Shown here piece after piece: positions 1 to 8,269 of a DNA stretch of 64,000 nt. The notes under the pieces are model-generated. The model did no database searches and was not told where the DNA came from. It saw only the letters and a program-made list of their open reading frames with translations. Every line of letters begins with the position of its first letter. Position 1 is the first letter of the stretch. The position numbers and the translations under genes were made by a program. Source of the stretch: Akkermansia muciniphila. GTDB taxonomy: Bacteria > Verrucomicrobiota > Verrucomicrobiia > Verrucomicrobiales > V1-33. The DNA is taken from positions 52,859 to 116,858 of the forward strand of contig CAMAUV010000006.1 of NCBI GenBank assembly GCA_945861415.1, given 5' to 3'.

Positions 1-2
1 TG

Positions 3-536
3 CTGAAATTCCTCACCGTGGACAAGTGGTGGGACATGGAAAACAATTTCGAAGAACCCAACTGGCCCGTCCATGACCGGGTGCTCGGCATTCAGGCCAG
101 CGCCATGACCGCCATCATGAATCCGGTGACGCTCAGCCGTGTGTTCGACAATGAATTTCGTACACCCAACGATCAGGACGCCATCACCCTGCCGGAAGTT
201 CTCAGCACCGTGCGGGCCGCCGCATGGAGTGAACTCGACAACGTGGAGGCCGCGAAGAAATTCAGCGACCGCCAGCCGCTTATCAGCAGCCTCCGCCGCA
301 ACCTTCAGCGCGAACACACCGACCGCCTCATAGACCTCGCCAACAACAAGCTCGGCAACGCCCCTGCCGCAAAGCCCATCAGCGACCTCGCCGCCGCGGA
401 ACTTGCCGGTCTGCGCGACAAACTTAACGCCAGCGCCGGCAACGGCAATCTCGACAACTACACCCGTTCCCACCTCCGCGAAAACGTCGCCCGCATCACC
501 AAGATGCTCGAAGCGCGCTACGTGGTCGTAAAGTAG
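3..536 (+). CDS. Zinc-dependent metalloprotease, C-terminal fragment (DUF4953/DUF5117 family)
   Basis: The reading frame is open from the left edge, so the gene starts outside the window; only about the last 177 residues are here. They resemble the C-terminal helical region of the large secreted DUF5117/DUF4953 metalloproteases. Family-like features are the NWPVHDRVLGIQASAM stretch, the LPEVLSTVRAAAWSEL segment (this family has a similar region before a conserved arginine-rich helix), then RRNLQREHTDRLIDL, and a final helical hairpin of the type that normally closes these proteins. The HExxH zinc site would lie upstream of the window. Such enzymes are exported and are common in Bacteroidota and Verrucomicrobiota. 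The family call comes from recalled sequence patterns in the tail only, so it is moderate. A GTG at 18 is in frame but is internal. Confidence 0.6.
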   Translation: MKFLTVDKWWDMENNFEEPNWPVHDRVLGIQASAMTAIMNPVTLSRVFDNEFRTPNDQDAITLPEVLSTVRAAAWSELDNVEAAKKFSDRQPLISSLRRNLQREHTDRLIDLANNKLGNAPAAKPISDLAAAELAGLRDKLNASAGNGNLDNYTRSHLRENVARITKMLEARYVVVK

Positions 537-977
537 CGCCTTGGCAGCCCGCCCCCCAGCGCGAAGCGCCCTCCCAAAGCCCGGTAGTGCTGCGTTGTGC
601 GCGGCCCATTCTTTCGTGGACGGCGGGGGCGCGGAGCGAAAGAGCCAGGGAGACTTTCAATCCATGCGCCAAGCGAGACGTATTCGCTCGCGTAATTTTT
701 GGGAATCAGGCTGGCGCAACGATGCGGCGCCATGCTTCCTTCCTGTAGAGCATTCCTCCTGCACCCTGCTCACTGATGCAGACCGGCACGATCAAACAAA
801 ATACCGCTGGAAACGAAGCCGGTCCATCTGATTTGGCCGACCGTCGCCACGCCTTGGCTCATGGGAACACATTAGCGCTACCACCGCGGCGATCGGAAGC
901 TCCCGTGATTGCGTGACACGGAAAACAGGTGAAATGTCGCGCTGGGATCGTTACTCTGGCTGCCCCGTTCTACTCTT
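537..977. other. Intergenic stretch, no gene recognised
   Basis: These 441 bases lie between the metalloprotease fragment and the first oxidoreductase gene. I found no convincing reading frame, tRNA-like fold or terminator on either strand. Short frames on both strands are rich in Arg, Pro and Ala with no recognisable motif, which is what GC-rich non-coding DNA gives. The promoter of the gene at 978 must lie here, but I cannot place it. Confidence 0.5.
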
Positions 978-2444
978 ATGCTTACAACCACCATGAAACA
1001 TACCTCCCGAAGAACATTCCTGAAGGGCTCCCTCGCGGGCGCCGCCTCACTATCGCTGCCGCGCAGCACCTGGGCCCGGCCTATCGGCGCTAATGAACTC
1101 GTGCAGATGGCCGTAATCGGCGGCGGCAGCCAGGGCGGCGGCCACTTTGCTGACAGCGTGGCCCAAAGACACGGCGCGGTGGCCGTAGCAGTTTGTGACG
1201 TAGATACCGTATCTCTCGATCGCCACAAAGCCGTCGCCGCCAAGTCTAACCTCAATGTCAAGACCTATCAGGACTACCGGAAGCTGCTCGAAGACAAGGA
1301 TGTCGACGCCGTTGTCATTGCGACGCCCAACCACACGCATTCCCTCATCGCCATCGCTGCTATTCAGGCCGGCAAGCATGTGTATGTGGAAAAGCCCGTG
1401 AGCCACAACATCCACGAAGGCCGCCTGCTCGCCGAACACGCGAAGAAGCATCCGGAACTCATAGTCCAGCACGGCATGCAGCGCCGCAGTGATGACGGTT
1501 GGCTCCAGATCAAAGAATTTTTGAAGAGAGGGTCTATTGGAAAGCCCATCGTCTCCCGCGGCTTCTGTTACAAGAAGCGCGAAAGCATAGGCAAGTGCGG
1601 CACCCCCATTCAGCCGCCGCCCAGCGTGGACTACAGCCTGTGGTGCGGCCCCCGCGAAATGGAGCCCATCATGCGCAGAAAGCTCCACTATGACTGGCAC
1701 TGGCAGTGGCCGTGGGGCAATGGCGACATCGGCAATCAGGGCCCCCACCAGCTCGACGTCGCCCGTTGGCTGATTGATGACCCGAAGGCCTGTCCGGAGC
1801 GCGTCATCAGCATCGGCGGACGATTTGGATACGACGACGACGCGACCACCGCGAACACGCAGATCGCCTACTACGACTTCAAGCCCATCCCTGTCATCTT
1901 TGAAGTTCGCGGGCTGCCCGCCAAGGACATGAACTTCGGTGGACGCATGCCTTTCTACAAAGGCAACGTGCAGGTCGGAAATGTCATCGAATGCGAAGGC
2001 GGCTACGTCGCCGAAGGCAAAGCCTACGATAACGACAACAAAGAGGTCGCCAAATTCTCCAAGAACGACGGCCCCGGCCACCGGAAGTATTTCTTCGATG
2101 CCATCAAAGGCGGGAAGTTTGACTTCGAGCACGGTGCGCTCACGGGCCACCTCTCCTCGGCCCTCGCCCACATGGCCAACCACAGCTACCGTCTCGGCGG
2201 CATCACCCCACAGGACGAAATCAAGGCACGCATTAAGGACAACGCCCTCTTCACCGAGACTTTTGAGCGCATGCTGACTCACCTTAAGGACAACAAGCTG
2301 GAAGGCGACCTCAGCAAAGTCGTCATCGGACCCATGCTCACGCTGGATCCCGCGACGGAAAAGTTCACCGGCGACTTTGCCGACAAAGCCAACGCACTCG
2401 ACATGGAGGTCTACCGCAAGGAGTTCTCCCTGCCCCCTGTTTAA
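978..2444 (+). CDS. Tat-exported Gfo/Idh/MocA-family oxidoreductase
   Basis: Predicted NAD(P)-dependent sugar or polyol oxidoreductase acting outside the cytoplasm. The N-terminus carries a twin-arginine leader (SRRTFLKGSLAGAASLS, cleavage near the WARP). A Rossmann fold follows, beginning MAVIGGGSQGGGH, then the CDVD strand, the VVIATPNHTH segment and the family EKPVSHN motif with its catalytic-site lysine. The C-terminal half is the usual beta-sheet domain, including the NGDIGNQGPHQLDVARW region. The 488-residue length is normal for Tat-type members. ATG codons at 978 and 993 both fit; the second sits directly before the Tat motif and may be the true start. No strong ribosome-binding site precedes either. 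It stands alone and is followed by a terminator. Two paralogues lie at 43.5-46.3 kb. Confidence 0.9.
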   Translation: MLTTTMKHTSRRTFLKGSLAGAASLSLPRSTWARPIGANELVQMAVIGGGSQGGGHFADSVAQRHGAVAVAVCDVDTVSLDRHKAVAAKSNLNVKTYQDYRKLLEDKDVDAVVIATPNHTHSLIAIAAIQAGKHVYVEKPVSHNIHEGRLLAEHAKKHPELIVQHGMQRRSDDGWLQIKEFLKRGSIGKPIVSRGFCYKKRESIGKCGTPIQPPPSVDYSLWCGPREMEPIMRRKLHYDWHWQWPWGNGDIGNQGPHQLDVARWLIDDPKACPERVISIGGRFGYDDDATTANTQIAYYDFKPIPVIFEVRGLPAKDMNFGGRMPFYKGNVQVGNVIECEGGYVAEGKAYDNDNKEVAKFSKNDGPGHRKYFFDAIKGGKFDFEHGALTGHLSSALAHMANHSYRLGGITPQDEIKARIKDNALFTETFERMLTHLKDNKLEGDLSKVVIGPMLTLDPATEKFTGDFADKANALDMEVYRKEFSLPPV

Positions 2445-2467
2445 TCAAGGCTGGGATATCCCTTCAC

Positions 2468-2500
2468 GGGCGGCCCGGGTGACCGGGCCGCCCTTCTTGT
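2468..2500 (+). terminator. Rho-independent terminator after the oxidoreductase gene
   Basis: A perfect 11-bp stem, GGGCGGCCCGG, pairs across a GTGA loop with CCGGGCCGCCC and is followed by TTCTTGTTT. It begins 24 bp after the stop codon at 2444. Confidence 0.85.
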
Positions 2501-2505
2501 TTCCC

Positions 2506-2695
2506 ATGAGCACAGCCAGTCAAACCCGACGCGCGGGGCAGCCTCCTCAAGGGACCCGGCCCGGATGGAATTTGGCGCGCCCAGTTGAAAAGTCCGCCTG
2601 CCGATGGCCCGACCAATGCGGAATTCAACGCCCTCGTCGCTGGCCGCTTCGCAATCACCAAAGCGGAAGTCGAAATCGCAGTGGGGCGGGAATAA
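2506..2695 (+). pseudogene. Broken DUF167 (YggU-type) gene
   Basis: The frame from 2510 to the TAA at 2693-2695 translates to a recognisable DUF167 domain. It contains VKPDARGSLLKG, then LKSPPADGPTNAEFNAL, matching the family pattern of a lysine-rich strand, a PPVDGKAN-type loop and the following helix, and ends near KAEVEIAVGRE. The frame has no start codon: it is preceded by an in-frame TGA at 2507, while an ATG at 2506 is one base out of phase. The expected SGxTSRxK end is also missing; a similar sequence (IKLKLIRAGK) continues in another frame after the stop. I therefore read it as a gene disrupted by at least two indels. DUF167 proteins are small and of uncertain function, often next to envelope genes. 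Confidence 0.6.
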
Positions 2696-2864
2696 AGCTA
2701 AAGCTGATACGGGCTGGCAAGCAATGCTGGATCATATCGCCGTTATCATGGAAGGAGACAGAATCGCCAGCGTTCAGCGTTACCATGCCGTGGGATCAGC
2801 CGCCCGAAAATGGCAAAACTTCCCCTTTTACAAGACCGCCCATCAGGCCCACACTGCTTATTAA

Positions 2865-3077
2865 ATGAACACACTTCACCACACCTTCGCCATCCTTGGT
2901 CTTGGCAACCAGGAACTCATACTGATCTTTCTGGCGATCCTTCTCCTCTTCGGAGCGAAAAAGCTGCCGGAACTCGCCCGCGGTCTCGGCAAGAGCATGG
3001 GGGAATTCAAGAAAGCCCGTCAGGAATTCGAGCACGAGATCCACAAAGCCGCGGACGAAAAGGACGCCAAGATCTGA
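2865..3077 (+). CDS. tatA: Twin-arginine translocase subunit TatA/E
   Basis: Small membrane protein (70 residues) that forms the size-variable pore of the Tat pathway, exporting folded proteins with RR leaders. It has the expected short N-terminal segment, a single membrane helix (about residues 17-31, ILIFLAILLLFGA), the FGAKKLPELARGLGK hinge and amphipathic helix, then a charged tail. The phenylalanine-glycine pair and LPELARGLGK are diagnostic. TatB-type length is excluded by the short tail. No tatC is visible nearby. The gene starts after a relic-bearing gap and is followed, five bases on, by the start of the secreted nuclease-fold gene, so the two may be cotranscribed. Confidence 0.93.
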   Translation: MNTLHHTFAILGLGNQELILIFLAILLLFGAKKLPELARGLGKSMGEFKKARQEFEHEIHKAADEKDAKI

Positions 3078-3081
3078 GCGC

Positions 3082-4050
3082 GTGCGCTTCCGGCGCTTCA
3101 GTCTATGCATTTTCCGGGGCGCCTGCCTTTTGGCGGGCTCCCTTTTCTTTTGCCCGCCGGTTACTGCGGACGAACCTTCGGCAGCCGTGCGCTTCGTGTC
3201 ATGGAATTTGCGGAACTACCTCCTCACCGCAGTTACGCCTGAACCCCGGGCCGCCCATGACACAAAACCTAAGCCGGCGGAGGATGTGGCCGCCGTCACC
3301 CGCATTCTTAAAGAACTGAAGCCCGACGTGCTGGGCGTGTCCGAAATAGGAGGGCCAGAAGACCTCGCCGCCCTACAGGCCCGCCTCAAGGAAGCCGGCT
3401 TCGACCTCCCGCACCGCGAGCATGTCATCGCCGCAGACCGCGTCCGGCATTTGGGCCTGCTCAGCCGCTTCCCCATCACCGCACGCCAGTCGCAGACCAG
3501 CCTTTCCTATCTGCACGATGAAACAAGGCTGCCAGTGCAGCGAGGGTTTCTGGATGTGACCCTGCAGATCACCCCCAGCTACCAGCTTCGCTGTGTCGGC
3601 GTGCATCTCAAAAGCCGTCTCGCCACGCCCGAGGCCGATGAAAACCTCATGCGCCGCAACGAAGCCCACCTCCTCCGCCTCCACACCGACACCATTCTCA
3701 CCGCAGACCCGGAGACCAATCTGCTGGTATACGGCGACTTCAACGACACCCGCGATCAGCCGTCCATCCGTGCCATTCCCGGACCGCGCGGTGCACAAAA
3801 CTACCTCACCGCCATCACCCCCGCCGATACCCGTGGCGATCGCTGGACTTATTTTTATCCCGCCGCCGAAACCTACTCGCGCATCGACTACTTTTTCGCC
3901 TCCCGCAGCCTCATGCCCGAGGTCGAGGAAGAGCAATGCACCATCTACTCCGGCCCGGACTGGTTCACCGCCAGCGACCACCGTGCCCTTTGTTTTGTTT
4001 TAACGCCCCGCGAGAAGCAGCCGCGAGTAAGAAAAACAGAAGGGCGTTGA
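3082..4050 (+). CDS. Secreted endonuclease/exonuclease/phosphatase-fold protein
   Basis: Predicted metal-dependent phosphodiesterase or phosphatase of the DNase I-like superfamily, exported through Sec. A GTG start at 3082 gives a basic N-terminus and hydrophobic leader ending near TADEP. The core shows the family order: VSWNLRNY strand, ELKPDVLGVSEIGG with the metal-binding glutamate, the LRCVGVHLKSRLA segment, YGDFNDTRDQP with the catalytic Asp-Asn pair, and the closing DHRALCF His-Asp motif. All residues needed for activity are visible. The 322-residue length is normal. The substrate cannot be told from sequence; extracellular DNA, RNA or phospholipid are all possible. It may share a transcript with tatA, whose stop is five bases upstream. 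Confidence 0.85.
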   Translation: MRFRRFSLCIFRGACLLAGSLFFCPPVTADEPSAAVRFVSWNLRNYLLTAVTPEPRAAHDTKPKPAEDVAAVTRILKELKPDVLGVSEIGGPEDLAALQARLKEAGFDLPHREHVIAADRVRHLGLLSRFPITARQSQTSLSYLHDETRLPVQRGFLDVTLQITPSYQLRCVGVHLKSRLATPEADENLMRRNEAHLLRLHTDTILTADPETNLLVYGDFNDTRDQPSIRAIPGPRGAQNYLTAITPADTRGDRWTYFYPAAETYSRIDYFFASRSLMPEVEEEQCTIYSGPDWFTASDHRALCFVLTPREKQPRVRKTEGR

Positions 4051-4200
4051 GTGCTGCGGTGATCGGGGCAGCAACAGACTTCAAGAGAAGGAGGCGTGCA
4101 GAAAAATGCGGGCATCGCTGAGAATGAATAGTTTACACCTTTTCGTGGAAAACCGGTCGGTAATCGGCCCGTGGATGCGAGCCAGACGACTCTGCTTATC

Positions 4201-4455
4201 CTAGGTGGCAGGGTTCCTTGCCGCTGCTCTGATTTGGCCTAACTGTTCCGAGTATTGCCGCTCCAGCCTCGCGAGGCGGACATTCAGTCGCTCGACTTGC
4301 TTGAGCGCATCGCCTGCTTTCGATCCGACCAACACTGGTGCAACCAGCGCATAGACAAATAAGTCAAAGAAAAGGGGAACTAGTTGTCCCATAATTTCGT
4401 GTGGCTGGTGTGTTCCCGCGCCTTCCTTTTGCACCGGCCCGCACGTAGTGCTCAT
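4201..4455 (-). CDS. Possible small membrane protein with coiled coil
   Basis: An 84-residue frame starting at ATG 4453-4455; a shorter form could begin at ATG 4390-4392 (63 residues). It has one hydrophobic segment (PLFFDLFVYALVAPVLV) followed by an amphipathic heptad-like stretch (ALKQVERLNVRLARLERQY), a plausible small membrane-anchored coiled-coil protein. I recognise no family. No clear ribosome-binding site precedes either start. It is divergent from the GTPase cassette. It may be chance; the patterned C-terminal half is the only argument for it. Confidence 0.35.
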   Translation of the reverse strand: MSTTCGPVQKEGAGTHQPHEIMGQLVPLFFDLFVYALVAPVLVGSKAGDALKQVERLNVRLARLERQYSEQLGQIRAAARNPAT

Positions 4456-4712
4456 TGATTTTCGGGAAGGCAAGCATTGCGCTTGGCATTGCTGTGCCGC
4501 CCAGCTGTTGCGACCTTGCAAAGGATACTGAGGTGGACCCTTCGCCGCTTCGGTGCGTTGATCCGTTCCATCTTCGAACAAGAACAAAAATGGCGATTCC
4601 GCTCTGAAAGATTTAAACTGTGCGATTGATGGCCGAGAGAAGATAAGTACTCTAATCACTAGAATTACCCTTGTCTGTTTCTTGTGGATTTCTACAAACT
4701 TATTAAGAAAAT

Positions 4713-4742
4713 TTGACAAACTGGCACATTCCCATCTACTAA
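4713..4742 (+). promoter_or_regulatory. Sigma-70-like promoter of the GTPase cassette
   Basis: TTGACA at 4713-4718, an 18-bp spacer and TACTAA at 4737-4742, in a locally AT-rich tract and 86 bp before the scaffold gene start. This is the cleanest -35 box in the window. The role is inferred from position. Confidence 0.5.
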
Positions 4743-4827
4743 GCCGGGATTCCGCGCTTATCTGCGGCAAAATTCGTTTGGGCCGTGGAAGGCAAGGGGT
4801 CCACTGTCTTAAGGCCACCAGCACGTC

Positions 4828-7050
4828 ATGCCCTCGTTTTTTCAGAATCTTTTCAAATCCAGTGCCGAGGGATCTTCCCGACACGCAGCCGTGGAGCAGG
4901 ATTTTTCTGGCAGCCCTGATCGCGCCATGAATGCCGCCTCGACTTTTGCCGTGTCCCTTGAGGAACAGTTCACGGTGCGGGAGTTGAGCATCCTGCTGCC
5001 ACCCCACTTTGTGAGGGCGGATAGAGTTCCGCAGGATCAGGTTGTCCAATTGCCGCTGGAGTTGCTGAGGGCATCGTTTCAGCAAGGCCGCCCAGCTTTA
5101 AAACTCAGCCAGATTTTTCACGCCTGCCCGTTTTTGTTTCAGCGGCAGATTGACTTGGCCGAGGACATTGATGTGGCGCTGCCATTTCAGAAAGTGGAGC
5201 GCTTATTGGAGGCCGAAGGGTCTGCAGGCCATGAGCAGACTAGCCCTTTCGCCGCGGTTATGGCCGGCCACGCCGAACAGGGGGCCGCTGGCGGCGGGGC
5301 CTCGCCCTTTGCCGCCGCCGCGCCGGCTTTTTTTGCGGCGGGAGTCCTGCCGCCTGCGGCTTCTCCATTTGCGATTCGCGGAGCGAATTCTGCACTGGAG
5401 CCGGAAGCGATGCCGCCCGCCGCCTCAGCCAGTCCTGCCCCGGCAGTGCTCCAACCGGCCCCCACGCAATTGCCCGTGACTCAGGCCCAACCTGCTCCGT
5501 CGTCGGTTTTTTCGCACAGCATTTCGCCTCCCTGCTCTTCGGGCAATGGCCATGCGACTGAGCAAGTGCCAGTCGCAGGTCCAGTGGGTCCCGCGCCAAT
5601 ATTTGCCGCTGCTCTCGCGGCTGCGGCTACACCCGCCGCAGAGTTGTCCTCGTCGTGCATCAAGGTGCCCCTCGCTTCTCTGCTCCGCGATGTGACTCCT
5701 CAGGAGCTGGGCTTCGATTCCTCTGCCGTGGCCGGCACAGTGGAGGTAGAGATCTCTGCAGATATCATCATGCCGCAGCTTCCCACCGGCCGGGTGGAGA
5801 TCAGTACTGAGGAACTGCGCGCCGGTGTCCTTGAGCGATTCCGTCCGGCCTTTGCGCGCGTCAGTGACCAGCGGCGCTTCGTGGTTCCGCTCACGGAGAT
5901 TTTCCGCAAACTCCCTGCCAACGCCTTGCCGCTGGCGGCCGCTGAGGAGCCGGTGGTGACTGCTCCGCTCTTCCAGACTCCCTTCGCGCTGCTTGCCGAA
6001 GAGGAGGAAAAAGGCCGCAGCCCTCTGCCGGTGATGCCCCTGCCGCCCGCACCCGCGCCGTCCGGGGTCACCCCATTCCCTCTGGCTCCTCTAGCTTCAG
6101 TTTTCGGAACCCCGGTCCAGGGGAAGCCGGCAGAAGTAATCTCCGCCCTCCCGCCAGTCACCCTGCCCTCTGCACCGCCAGCCGCCTCGGGTGGACGACC
6201 GTTCAGCACTTCCCCATCCTCAGCCGGTACGCCCGTTTCATCCGCCCACTCTTCAATGTCGCCGACCACGCACGCAGTTCCCAAGCTCCCCAATATCCCC
6301 GGAATGTCCGGACGGCCCAGTCCCTTTTCCCGTCCTCTTGGCAGACAGCCAGTGACTCAGGACACTCCGCTGCCAGCCGATCCTAACGGAGACGCCCATG
6401 ATGACTTGGGCAATTCCTTTTCTGCTGGTTCGCTACGTGCGGAGCCTCCGCATCCGGGCGCGGCCTTTGGTCAGTCTGCTATTTTTACTGCGCAGACACC
6501 GGCACCATTGCCTTCCGGTTTCCCGGCAAGGCTGCCGGTGGCGCCCCAGGCCAGCGTTCCGGTGCACATGCCCGTGCCGGCCCCAGCGCCCGTATCCGCA
6601 CCTCCCGCCGCCACGCCGGACAGCTTCAGTTTTGGAGAAGCCGGAATGGACGACCTAGTCCAGCTTGCTTTGCGAGCGATCTTCCTCACCGCCGAGCCGC
6701 TCACACCGGCGCTCATCGCGGTAAAGTGCGCTACCTTGCCGGGACTCAGTGCCTGCCTCATTGTCAAAGCCGATGGCGCTAAATACGGCAGCAGCAGTCA
6801 AACCGGCGGCGACGCGGGGCACTTCAATGACACCGCGCACCGCTCCATCGAAAGCCTGCGCATGCTTGCCGAAAGCCTTGGTCAGGAAGTGCGCGGCGTT
6901 TTCACCCTCCACTCCGGCGGAGGCACCCGCACCATTTTCCTCGACCGCACCGTCAGTGTTGCGGTGCTGCACTCCAGCACGGACTTCCAGCTCGGCGTGC
7001 GGGAGAAGCTCACCCTAGTCATGCGCGCTCTCGCAGACATGAAACCCTGA
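4828..7050 (+). CDS. Modular scaffold protein with C-terminal roadblock/LC7-like domain
   Basis: A 740-residue cytoplasmic protein with no signal peptide or membrane segment. Two related globular modules of about 85 residues are visible, at roughly 42-128 and 278-364; each has a v-x-LP-x-x-LL type strand-helix pattern and ends in a LP(F/L)xx(V/I)xxL element. Between and after them run long Ala/Pro-rich, presumably disordered, linkers (about 129-275 and 365-600). Residues about 606-740 look like a roadblock/LC7 fold: an N-terminal helix, LPGLSACLIVKADG, a central helix and a closing AVLHSSTDFQLGVREKL strand-helix. Roadblock proteins of the MglB type bind and stimulate Ras-like GTPases, and an MglA-like GTPase gene begins 22 bp downstream. 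The linkers carry recurring S/T-P-F motifs, three of them exactly 20 residues apart. I infer a scaffold or GTPase regulator; the two modules belong to no family I recognise. Confidence 0.75.
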   Translation: MPSFFQNLFKSSAEGSSRHAAVEQDFSGSPDRAMNAASTFAVSLEEQFTVRELSILLPPHFVRADRVPQDQVVQLPLELLRASFQQGRPALKLSQIFHACPFLFQRQIDLAEDIDVALPFQKVERLLEAEGSAGHEQTSPFAAVMAGHAEQGAAGGGASPFAAAAPAFFAAGVLPPAASPFAIRGANSALEPEAMPPAASASPAPAVLQPAPTQLPVTQAQPAPSSVFSHSISPPCSSGNGHATEQVPVAGPVGPAPIFAAALAAAATPAAELSSSCIKVPLASLLRDVTPQELGFDSSAVAGTVEVEISADIIMPQLPTGRVEISTEELRAGVLERFRPAFARVSDQRRFVVPLTEIFRKLPANALPLAAAEEPVVTAPLFQTPFALLAEEEEKGRSPLPVMPLPPAPAPSGVTPFPLAPLASVFGTPVQGKPAEVISALPPVTLPSAPPAASGGRPFSTSPSSAGTPVSSAHSSMSPTTHAVPKLPNIPGMSGRPSPFSRPLGRQPVTQDTPLPADPNGDAHDDLGNSFSAGSLRAEPPHPGAAFGQSAIFTAQTPAPLPSGFPARLPVAPQASVPVHMPVPAPAPVSAPPAATPDSFSFGEAGMDDLVQLALRAIFLTAEPLTPALIAVKCATLPGLSACLIVKADGAKYGSSSQTGGDAGHFNDTAHRSIESLRMLAESLGQEVRGVFTLHSGGGTRTIFLDRTVSVAVLHSSTDFQLGVREKLTLVMRALADMKP

Positions 7051-7072
7051 AGCCGCTCTCCGCTCCAATCTT

Positions 7073-7726
7073 ATGGCTGTTGTCAATCACGATACGAAGG
7101 AAGTCGCCTTCAAGATCGTTTATTGCGGCACGCCCATGGGTGGAAAGACCACGAATCTGAGCTACATTCACAGTCGCATCGACGGCCCTCAACGCGGTGA
7201 TCTGGTATCGCTCGCAACCTCGTCGGATCGAACGCTCTTCTTCGACTTTCTGCCCATCCAGACCGTGGTCATCAACGGTTACCGTACAAGGTTCATGCTC
7301 TACACTGTGCCCGGGCAAATCCATTACAACGCCACGCGGCAGATGGTGCTCAAAGGCGTGGACGGCATCATCTTCGTGGCCGACAGCCAGACTGCGAGAA
7401 TGGAGGAAAATGTGGCCTCGTGGCACACGCTGCAACACAATCTGAAAGAAAACGGAACCCCTGTCGCACAATTCCCGGTAGTGCTTCAGTACAACAAACG
7501 CGACCTGCCAGAGATCGCGCCCGTGCCCTACATGGACTTCATGTTCAACAACGGCGCGCGCACCTTTCTGCGTTTCGAAGCCAGCGCTGCCACGGGGCAA
7601 AACATTTTCACTACACTGAACAGCGCCGCGCAGGAAATCCTGCAGCGCTTCCACCGCGCCGCCGGCAGTGCTCCTGCTCCCGGGCTCGCCTCGTCACTCC
7701 ACCGCGCTCCCGCCCCCGCCGCCTAA
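7073..7726 (+). CDS. MglA-like small Ras-family GTPase
   Basis: A 217-residue GTPase of the bacterial MglA group, which in Myxococcus sets cell polarity. The P-loop is G19-TPMGGKT, the MglA-typical TLFFDFLP segment spans about 54-61, the switch II motif is YTVPGQ ending at Q82, and the base-recognition motif is NKRD at 141-144. The catalytic-region sequence and the conserved VKG/VDGIIFVADSQ strand all match active members, so it should bind and hydrolyse GTP. The last 25 residues are an Ala/Pro-rich tail not found in classical MglA and similar in composition to the linkers of its upstream partner. It sits between two genes whose products carry roadblock domains, the expected regulators, with gaps of only 22 and 12 bp. 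Confidence 0.92.
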   Translation: MAVVNHDTKEVAFKIVYCGTPMGGKTTNLSYIHSRIDGPQRGDLVSLATSSDRTLFFDFLPIQTVVINGYRTRFMLYTVPGQIHYNATRQMVLKGVDGIIFVADSQTARMEENVASWHTLQHNLKENGTPVAQFPVVLQYNKRDLPEIAPVPYMDFMFNNGARTFLRFEASAATGQNIFTTLNSAAQEILQRFHRAAGSAPAPGLASSLHRAPAPAA

Positions 7727-7738
7727 CACTTCTATCCC

Positions 7739-8269
7739 ATGGAACCGCGCAGCGCCTTCAAAGAACTCATCTTTCCTGCCAGCCCCGGCGGGCGGGCTAC
7801 CCTGCGCGATGCCCTCACCGCCCACTGCACGGCCAGTGACACCGCCTATGCTGCGCTGCTGGAGGAAAGCGGATTTCTCTACGCCGACGCCGGCGACGGC
7901 AGCCTGCGGGACCACGGAGAAACGGCCGCTCTCGCGGTGGGGGCCTACCATGCCATGCGGGAAGTCGCCCGGCGGTTGGGCGAGACCGCATTCGAGGGCA
8001 TTGCTCATGAAGGAGCCGCCCGGCACTTTTTTATCAGCCCCGTGGATGGCCGCTACCTGCTGCTGAGCGTTTTCGGCTCCGAAACCCGGCTCGCCCTTGT
8101 GCGTGCCAGTGCCCGCCGTGCTGCCGAGGCTCTGCGCGAACTGATTCTCCTCGGCGCACCGCCGGAACTGCCTCCCGCGCCGCAGCCCCGCGCCAATCAG
8201 CCGGTAACAGCGCTACCCGCCGACGGAGATTTTGTCATCGATCGGGATTACTTCCTCGCCGCACCCTAA
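7739..8269 (+). CDS. Stand-alone roadblock/LC7-domain protein
   Basis: A 176-residue protein whose residues about 35-145 resemble the MglB/roadblock fold: the GFLYADAGD strand, a helix from about 60 to 80, the HFFISPVDGRYLLLSVF pair of strands and a long helix beginning LALVRASARRAAEAL. A short Pro-rich tail and a last acidic segment (DFVIDRDYFLAAP) follow. It starts 12 bp after the GTPase stop and is inferred to be its cofactor or activating protein. With the roadblock domain at the end of the upstream scaffold, this gives two different roadblock partners for one GTPase. Its stop codon overlaps by four bases the stop of the convergent lspA. Confidence 0.75.
   Translation: MEPRSAFKELIFPASPGGRATLRDALTAHCTASDTAYAALLEESGFLYADAGDGSLRDHGETAALAVGAYHAMREVARRLGETAFEGIAHEGAARHFFISPVDGRYLLLSVFGSETRLALVRASARRAAEALRELILLGAPPELPPAPQPRANQPVTALPADGDFVIDRDYFLAAP

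Larger units (their letters stand above)
4051..4827. other. Long spacer before the GTPase cassette
   Basis: This 777-base stretch is noticeably more AT-rich near 4590-4720 than its neighbours. It holds one possible small minus-strand gene (4201-4455) and a good promoter-like pair at 4713-4742; nothing else was recognised. A longer minus-strand frame running from 5085 through it overlaps the start of the scaffold gene and reads as noise except at its end. Confidence 0.5.

Noticed and set aside
1050..2282. 410-codon minus-strand frame antisense to the first oxidoreductase
   Set aside because: Shadow of the real gene; the sequence is Val/Gly/Asp-rich with no motif.
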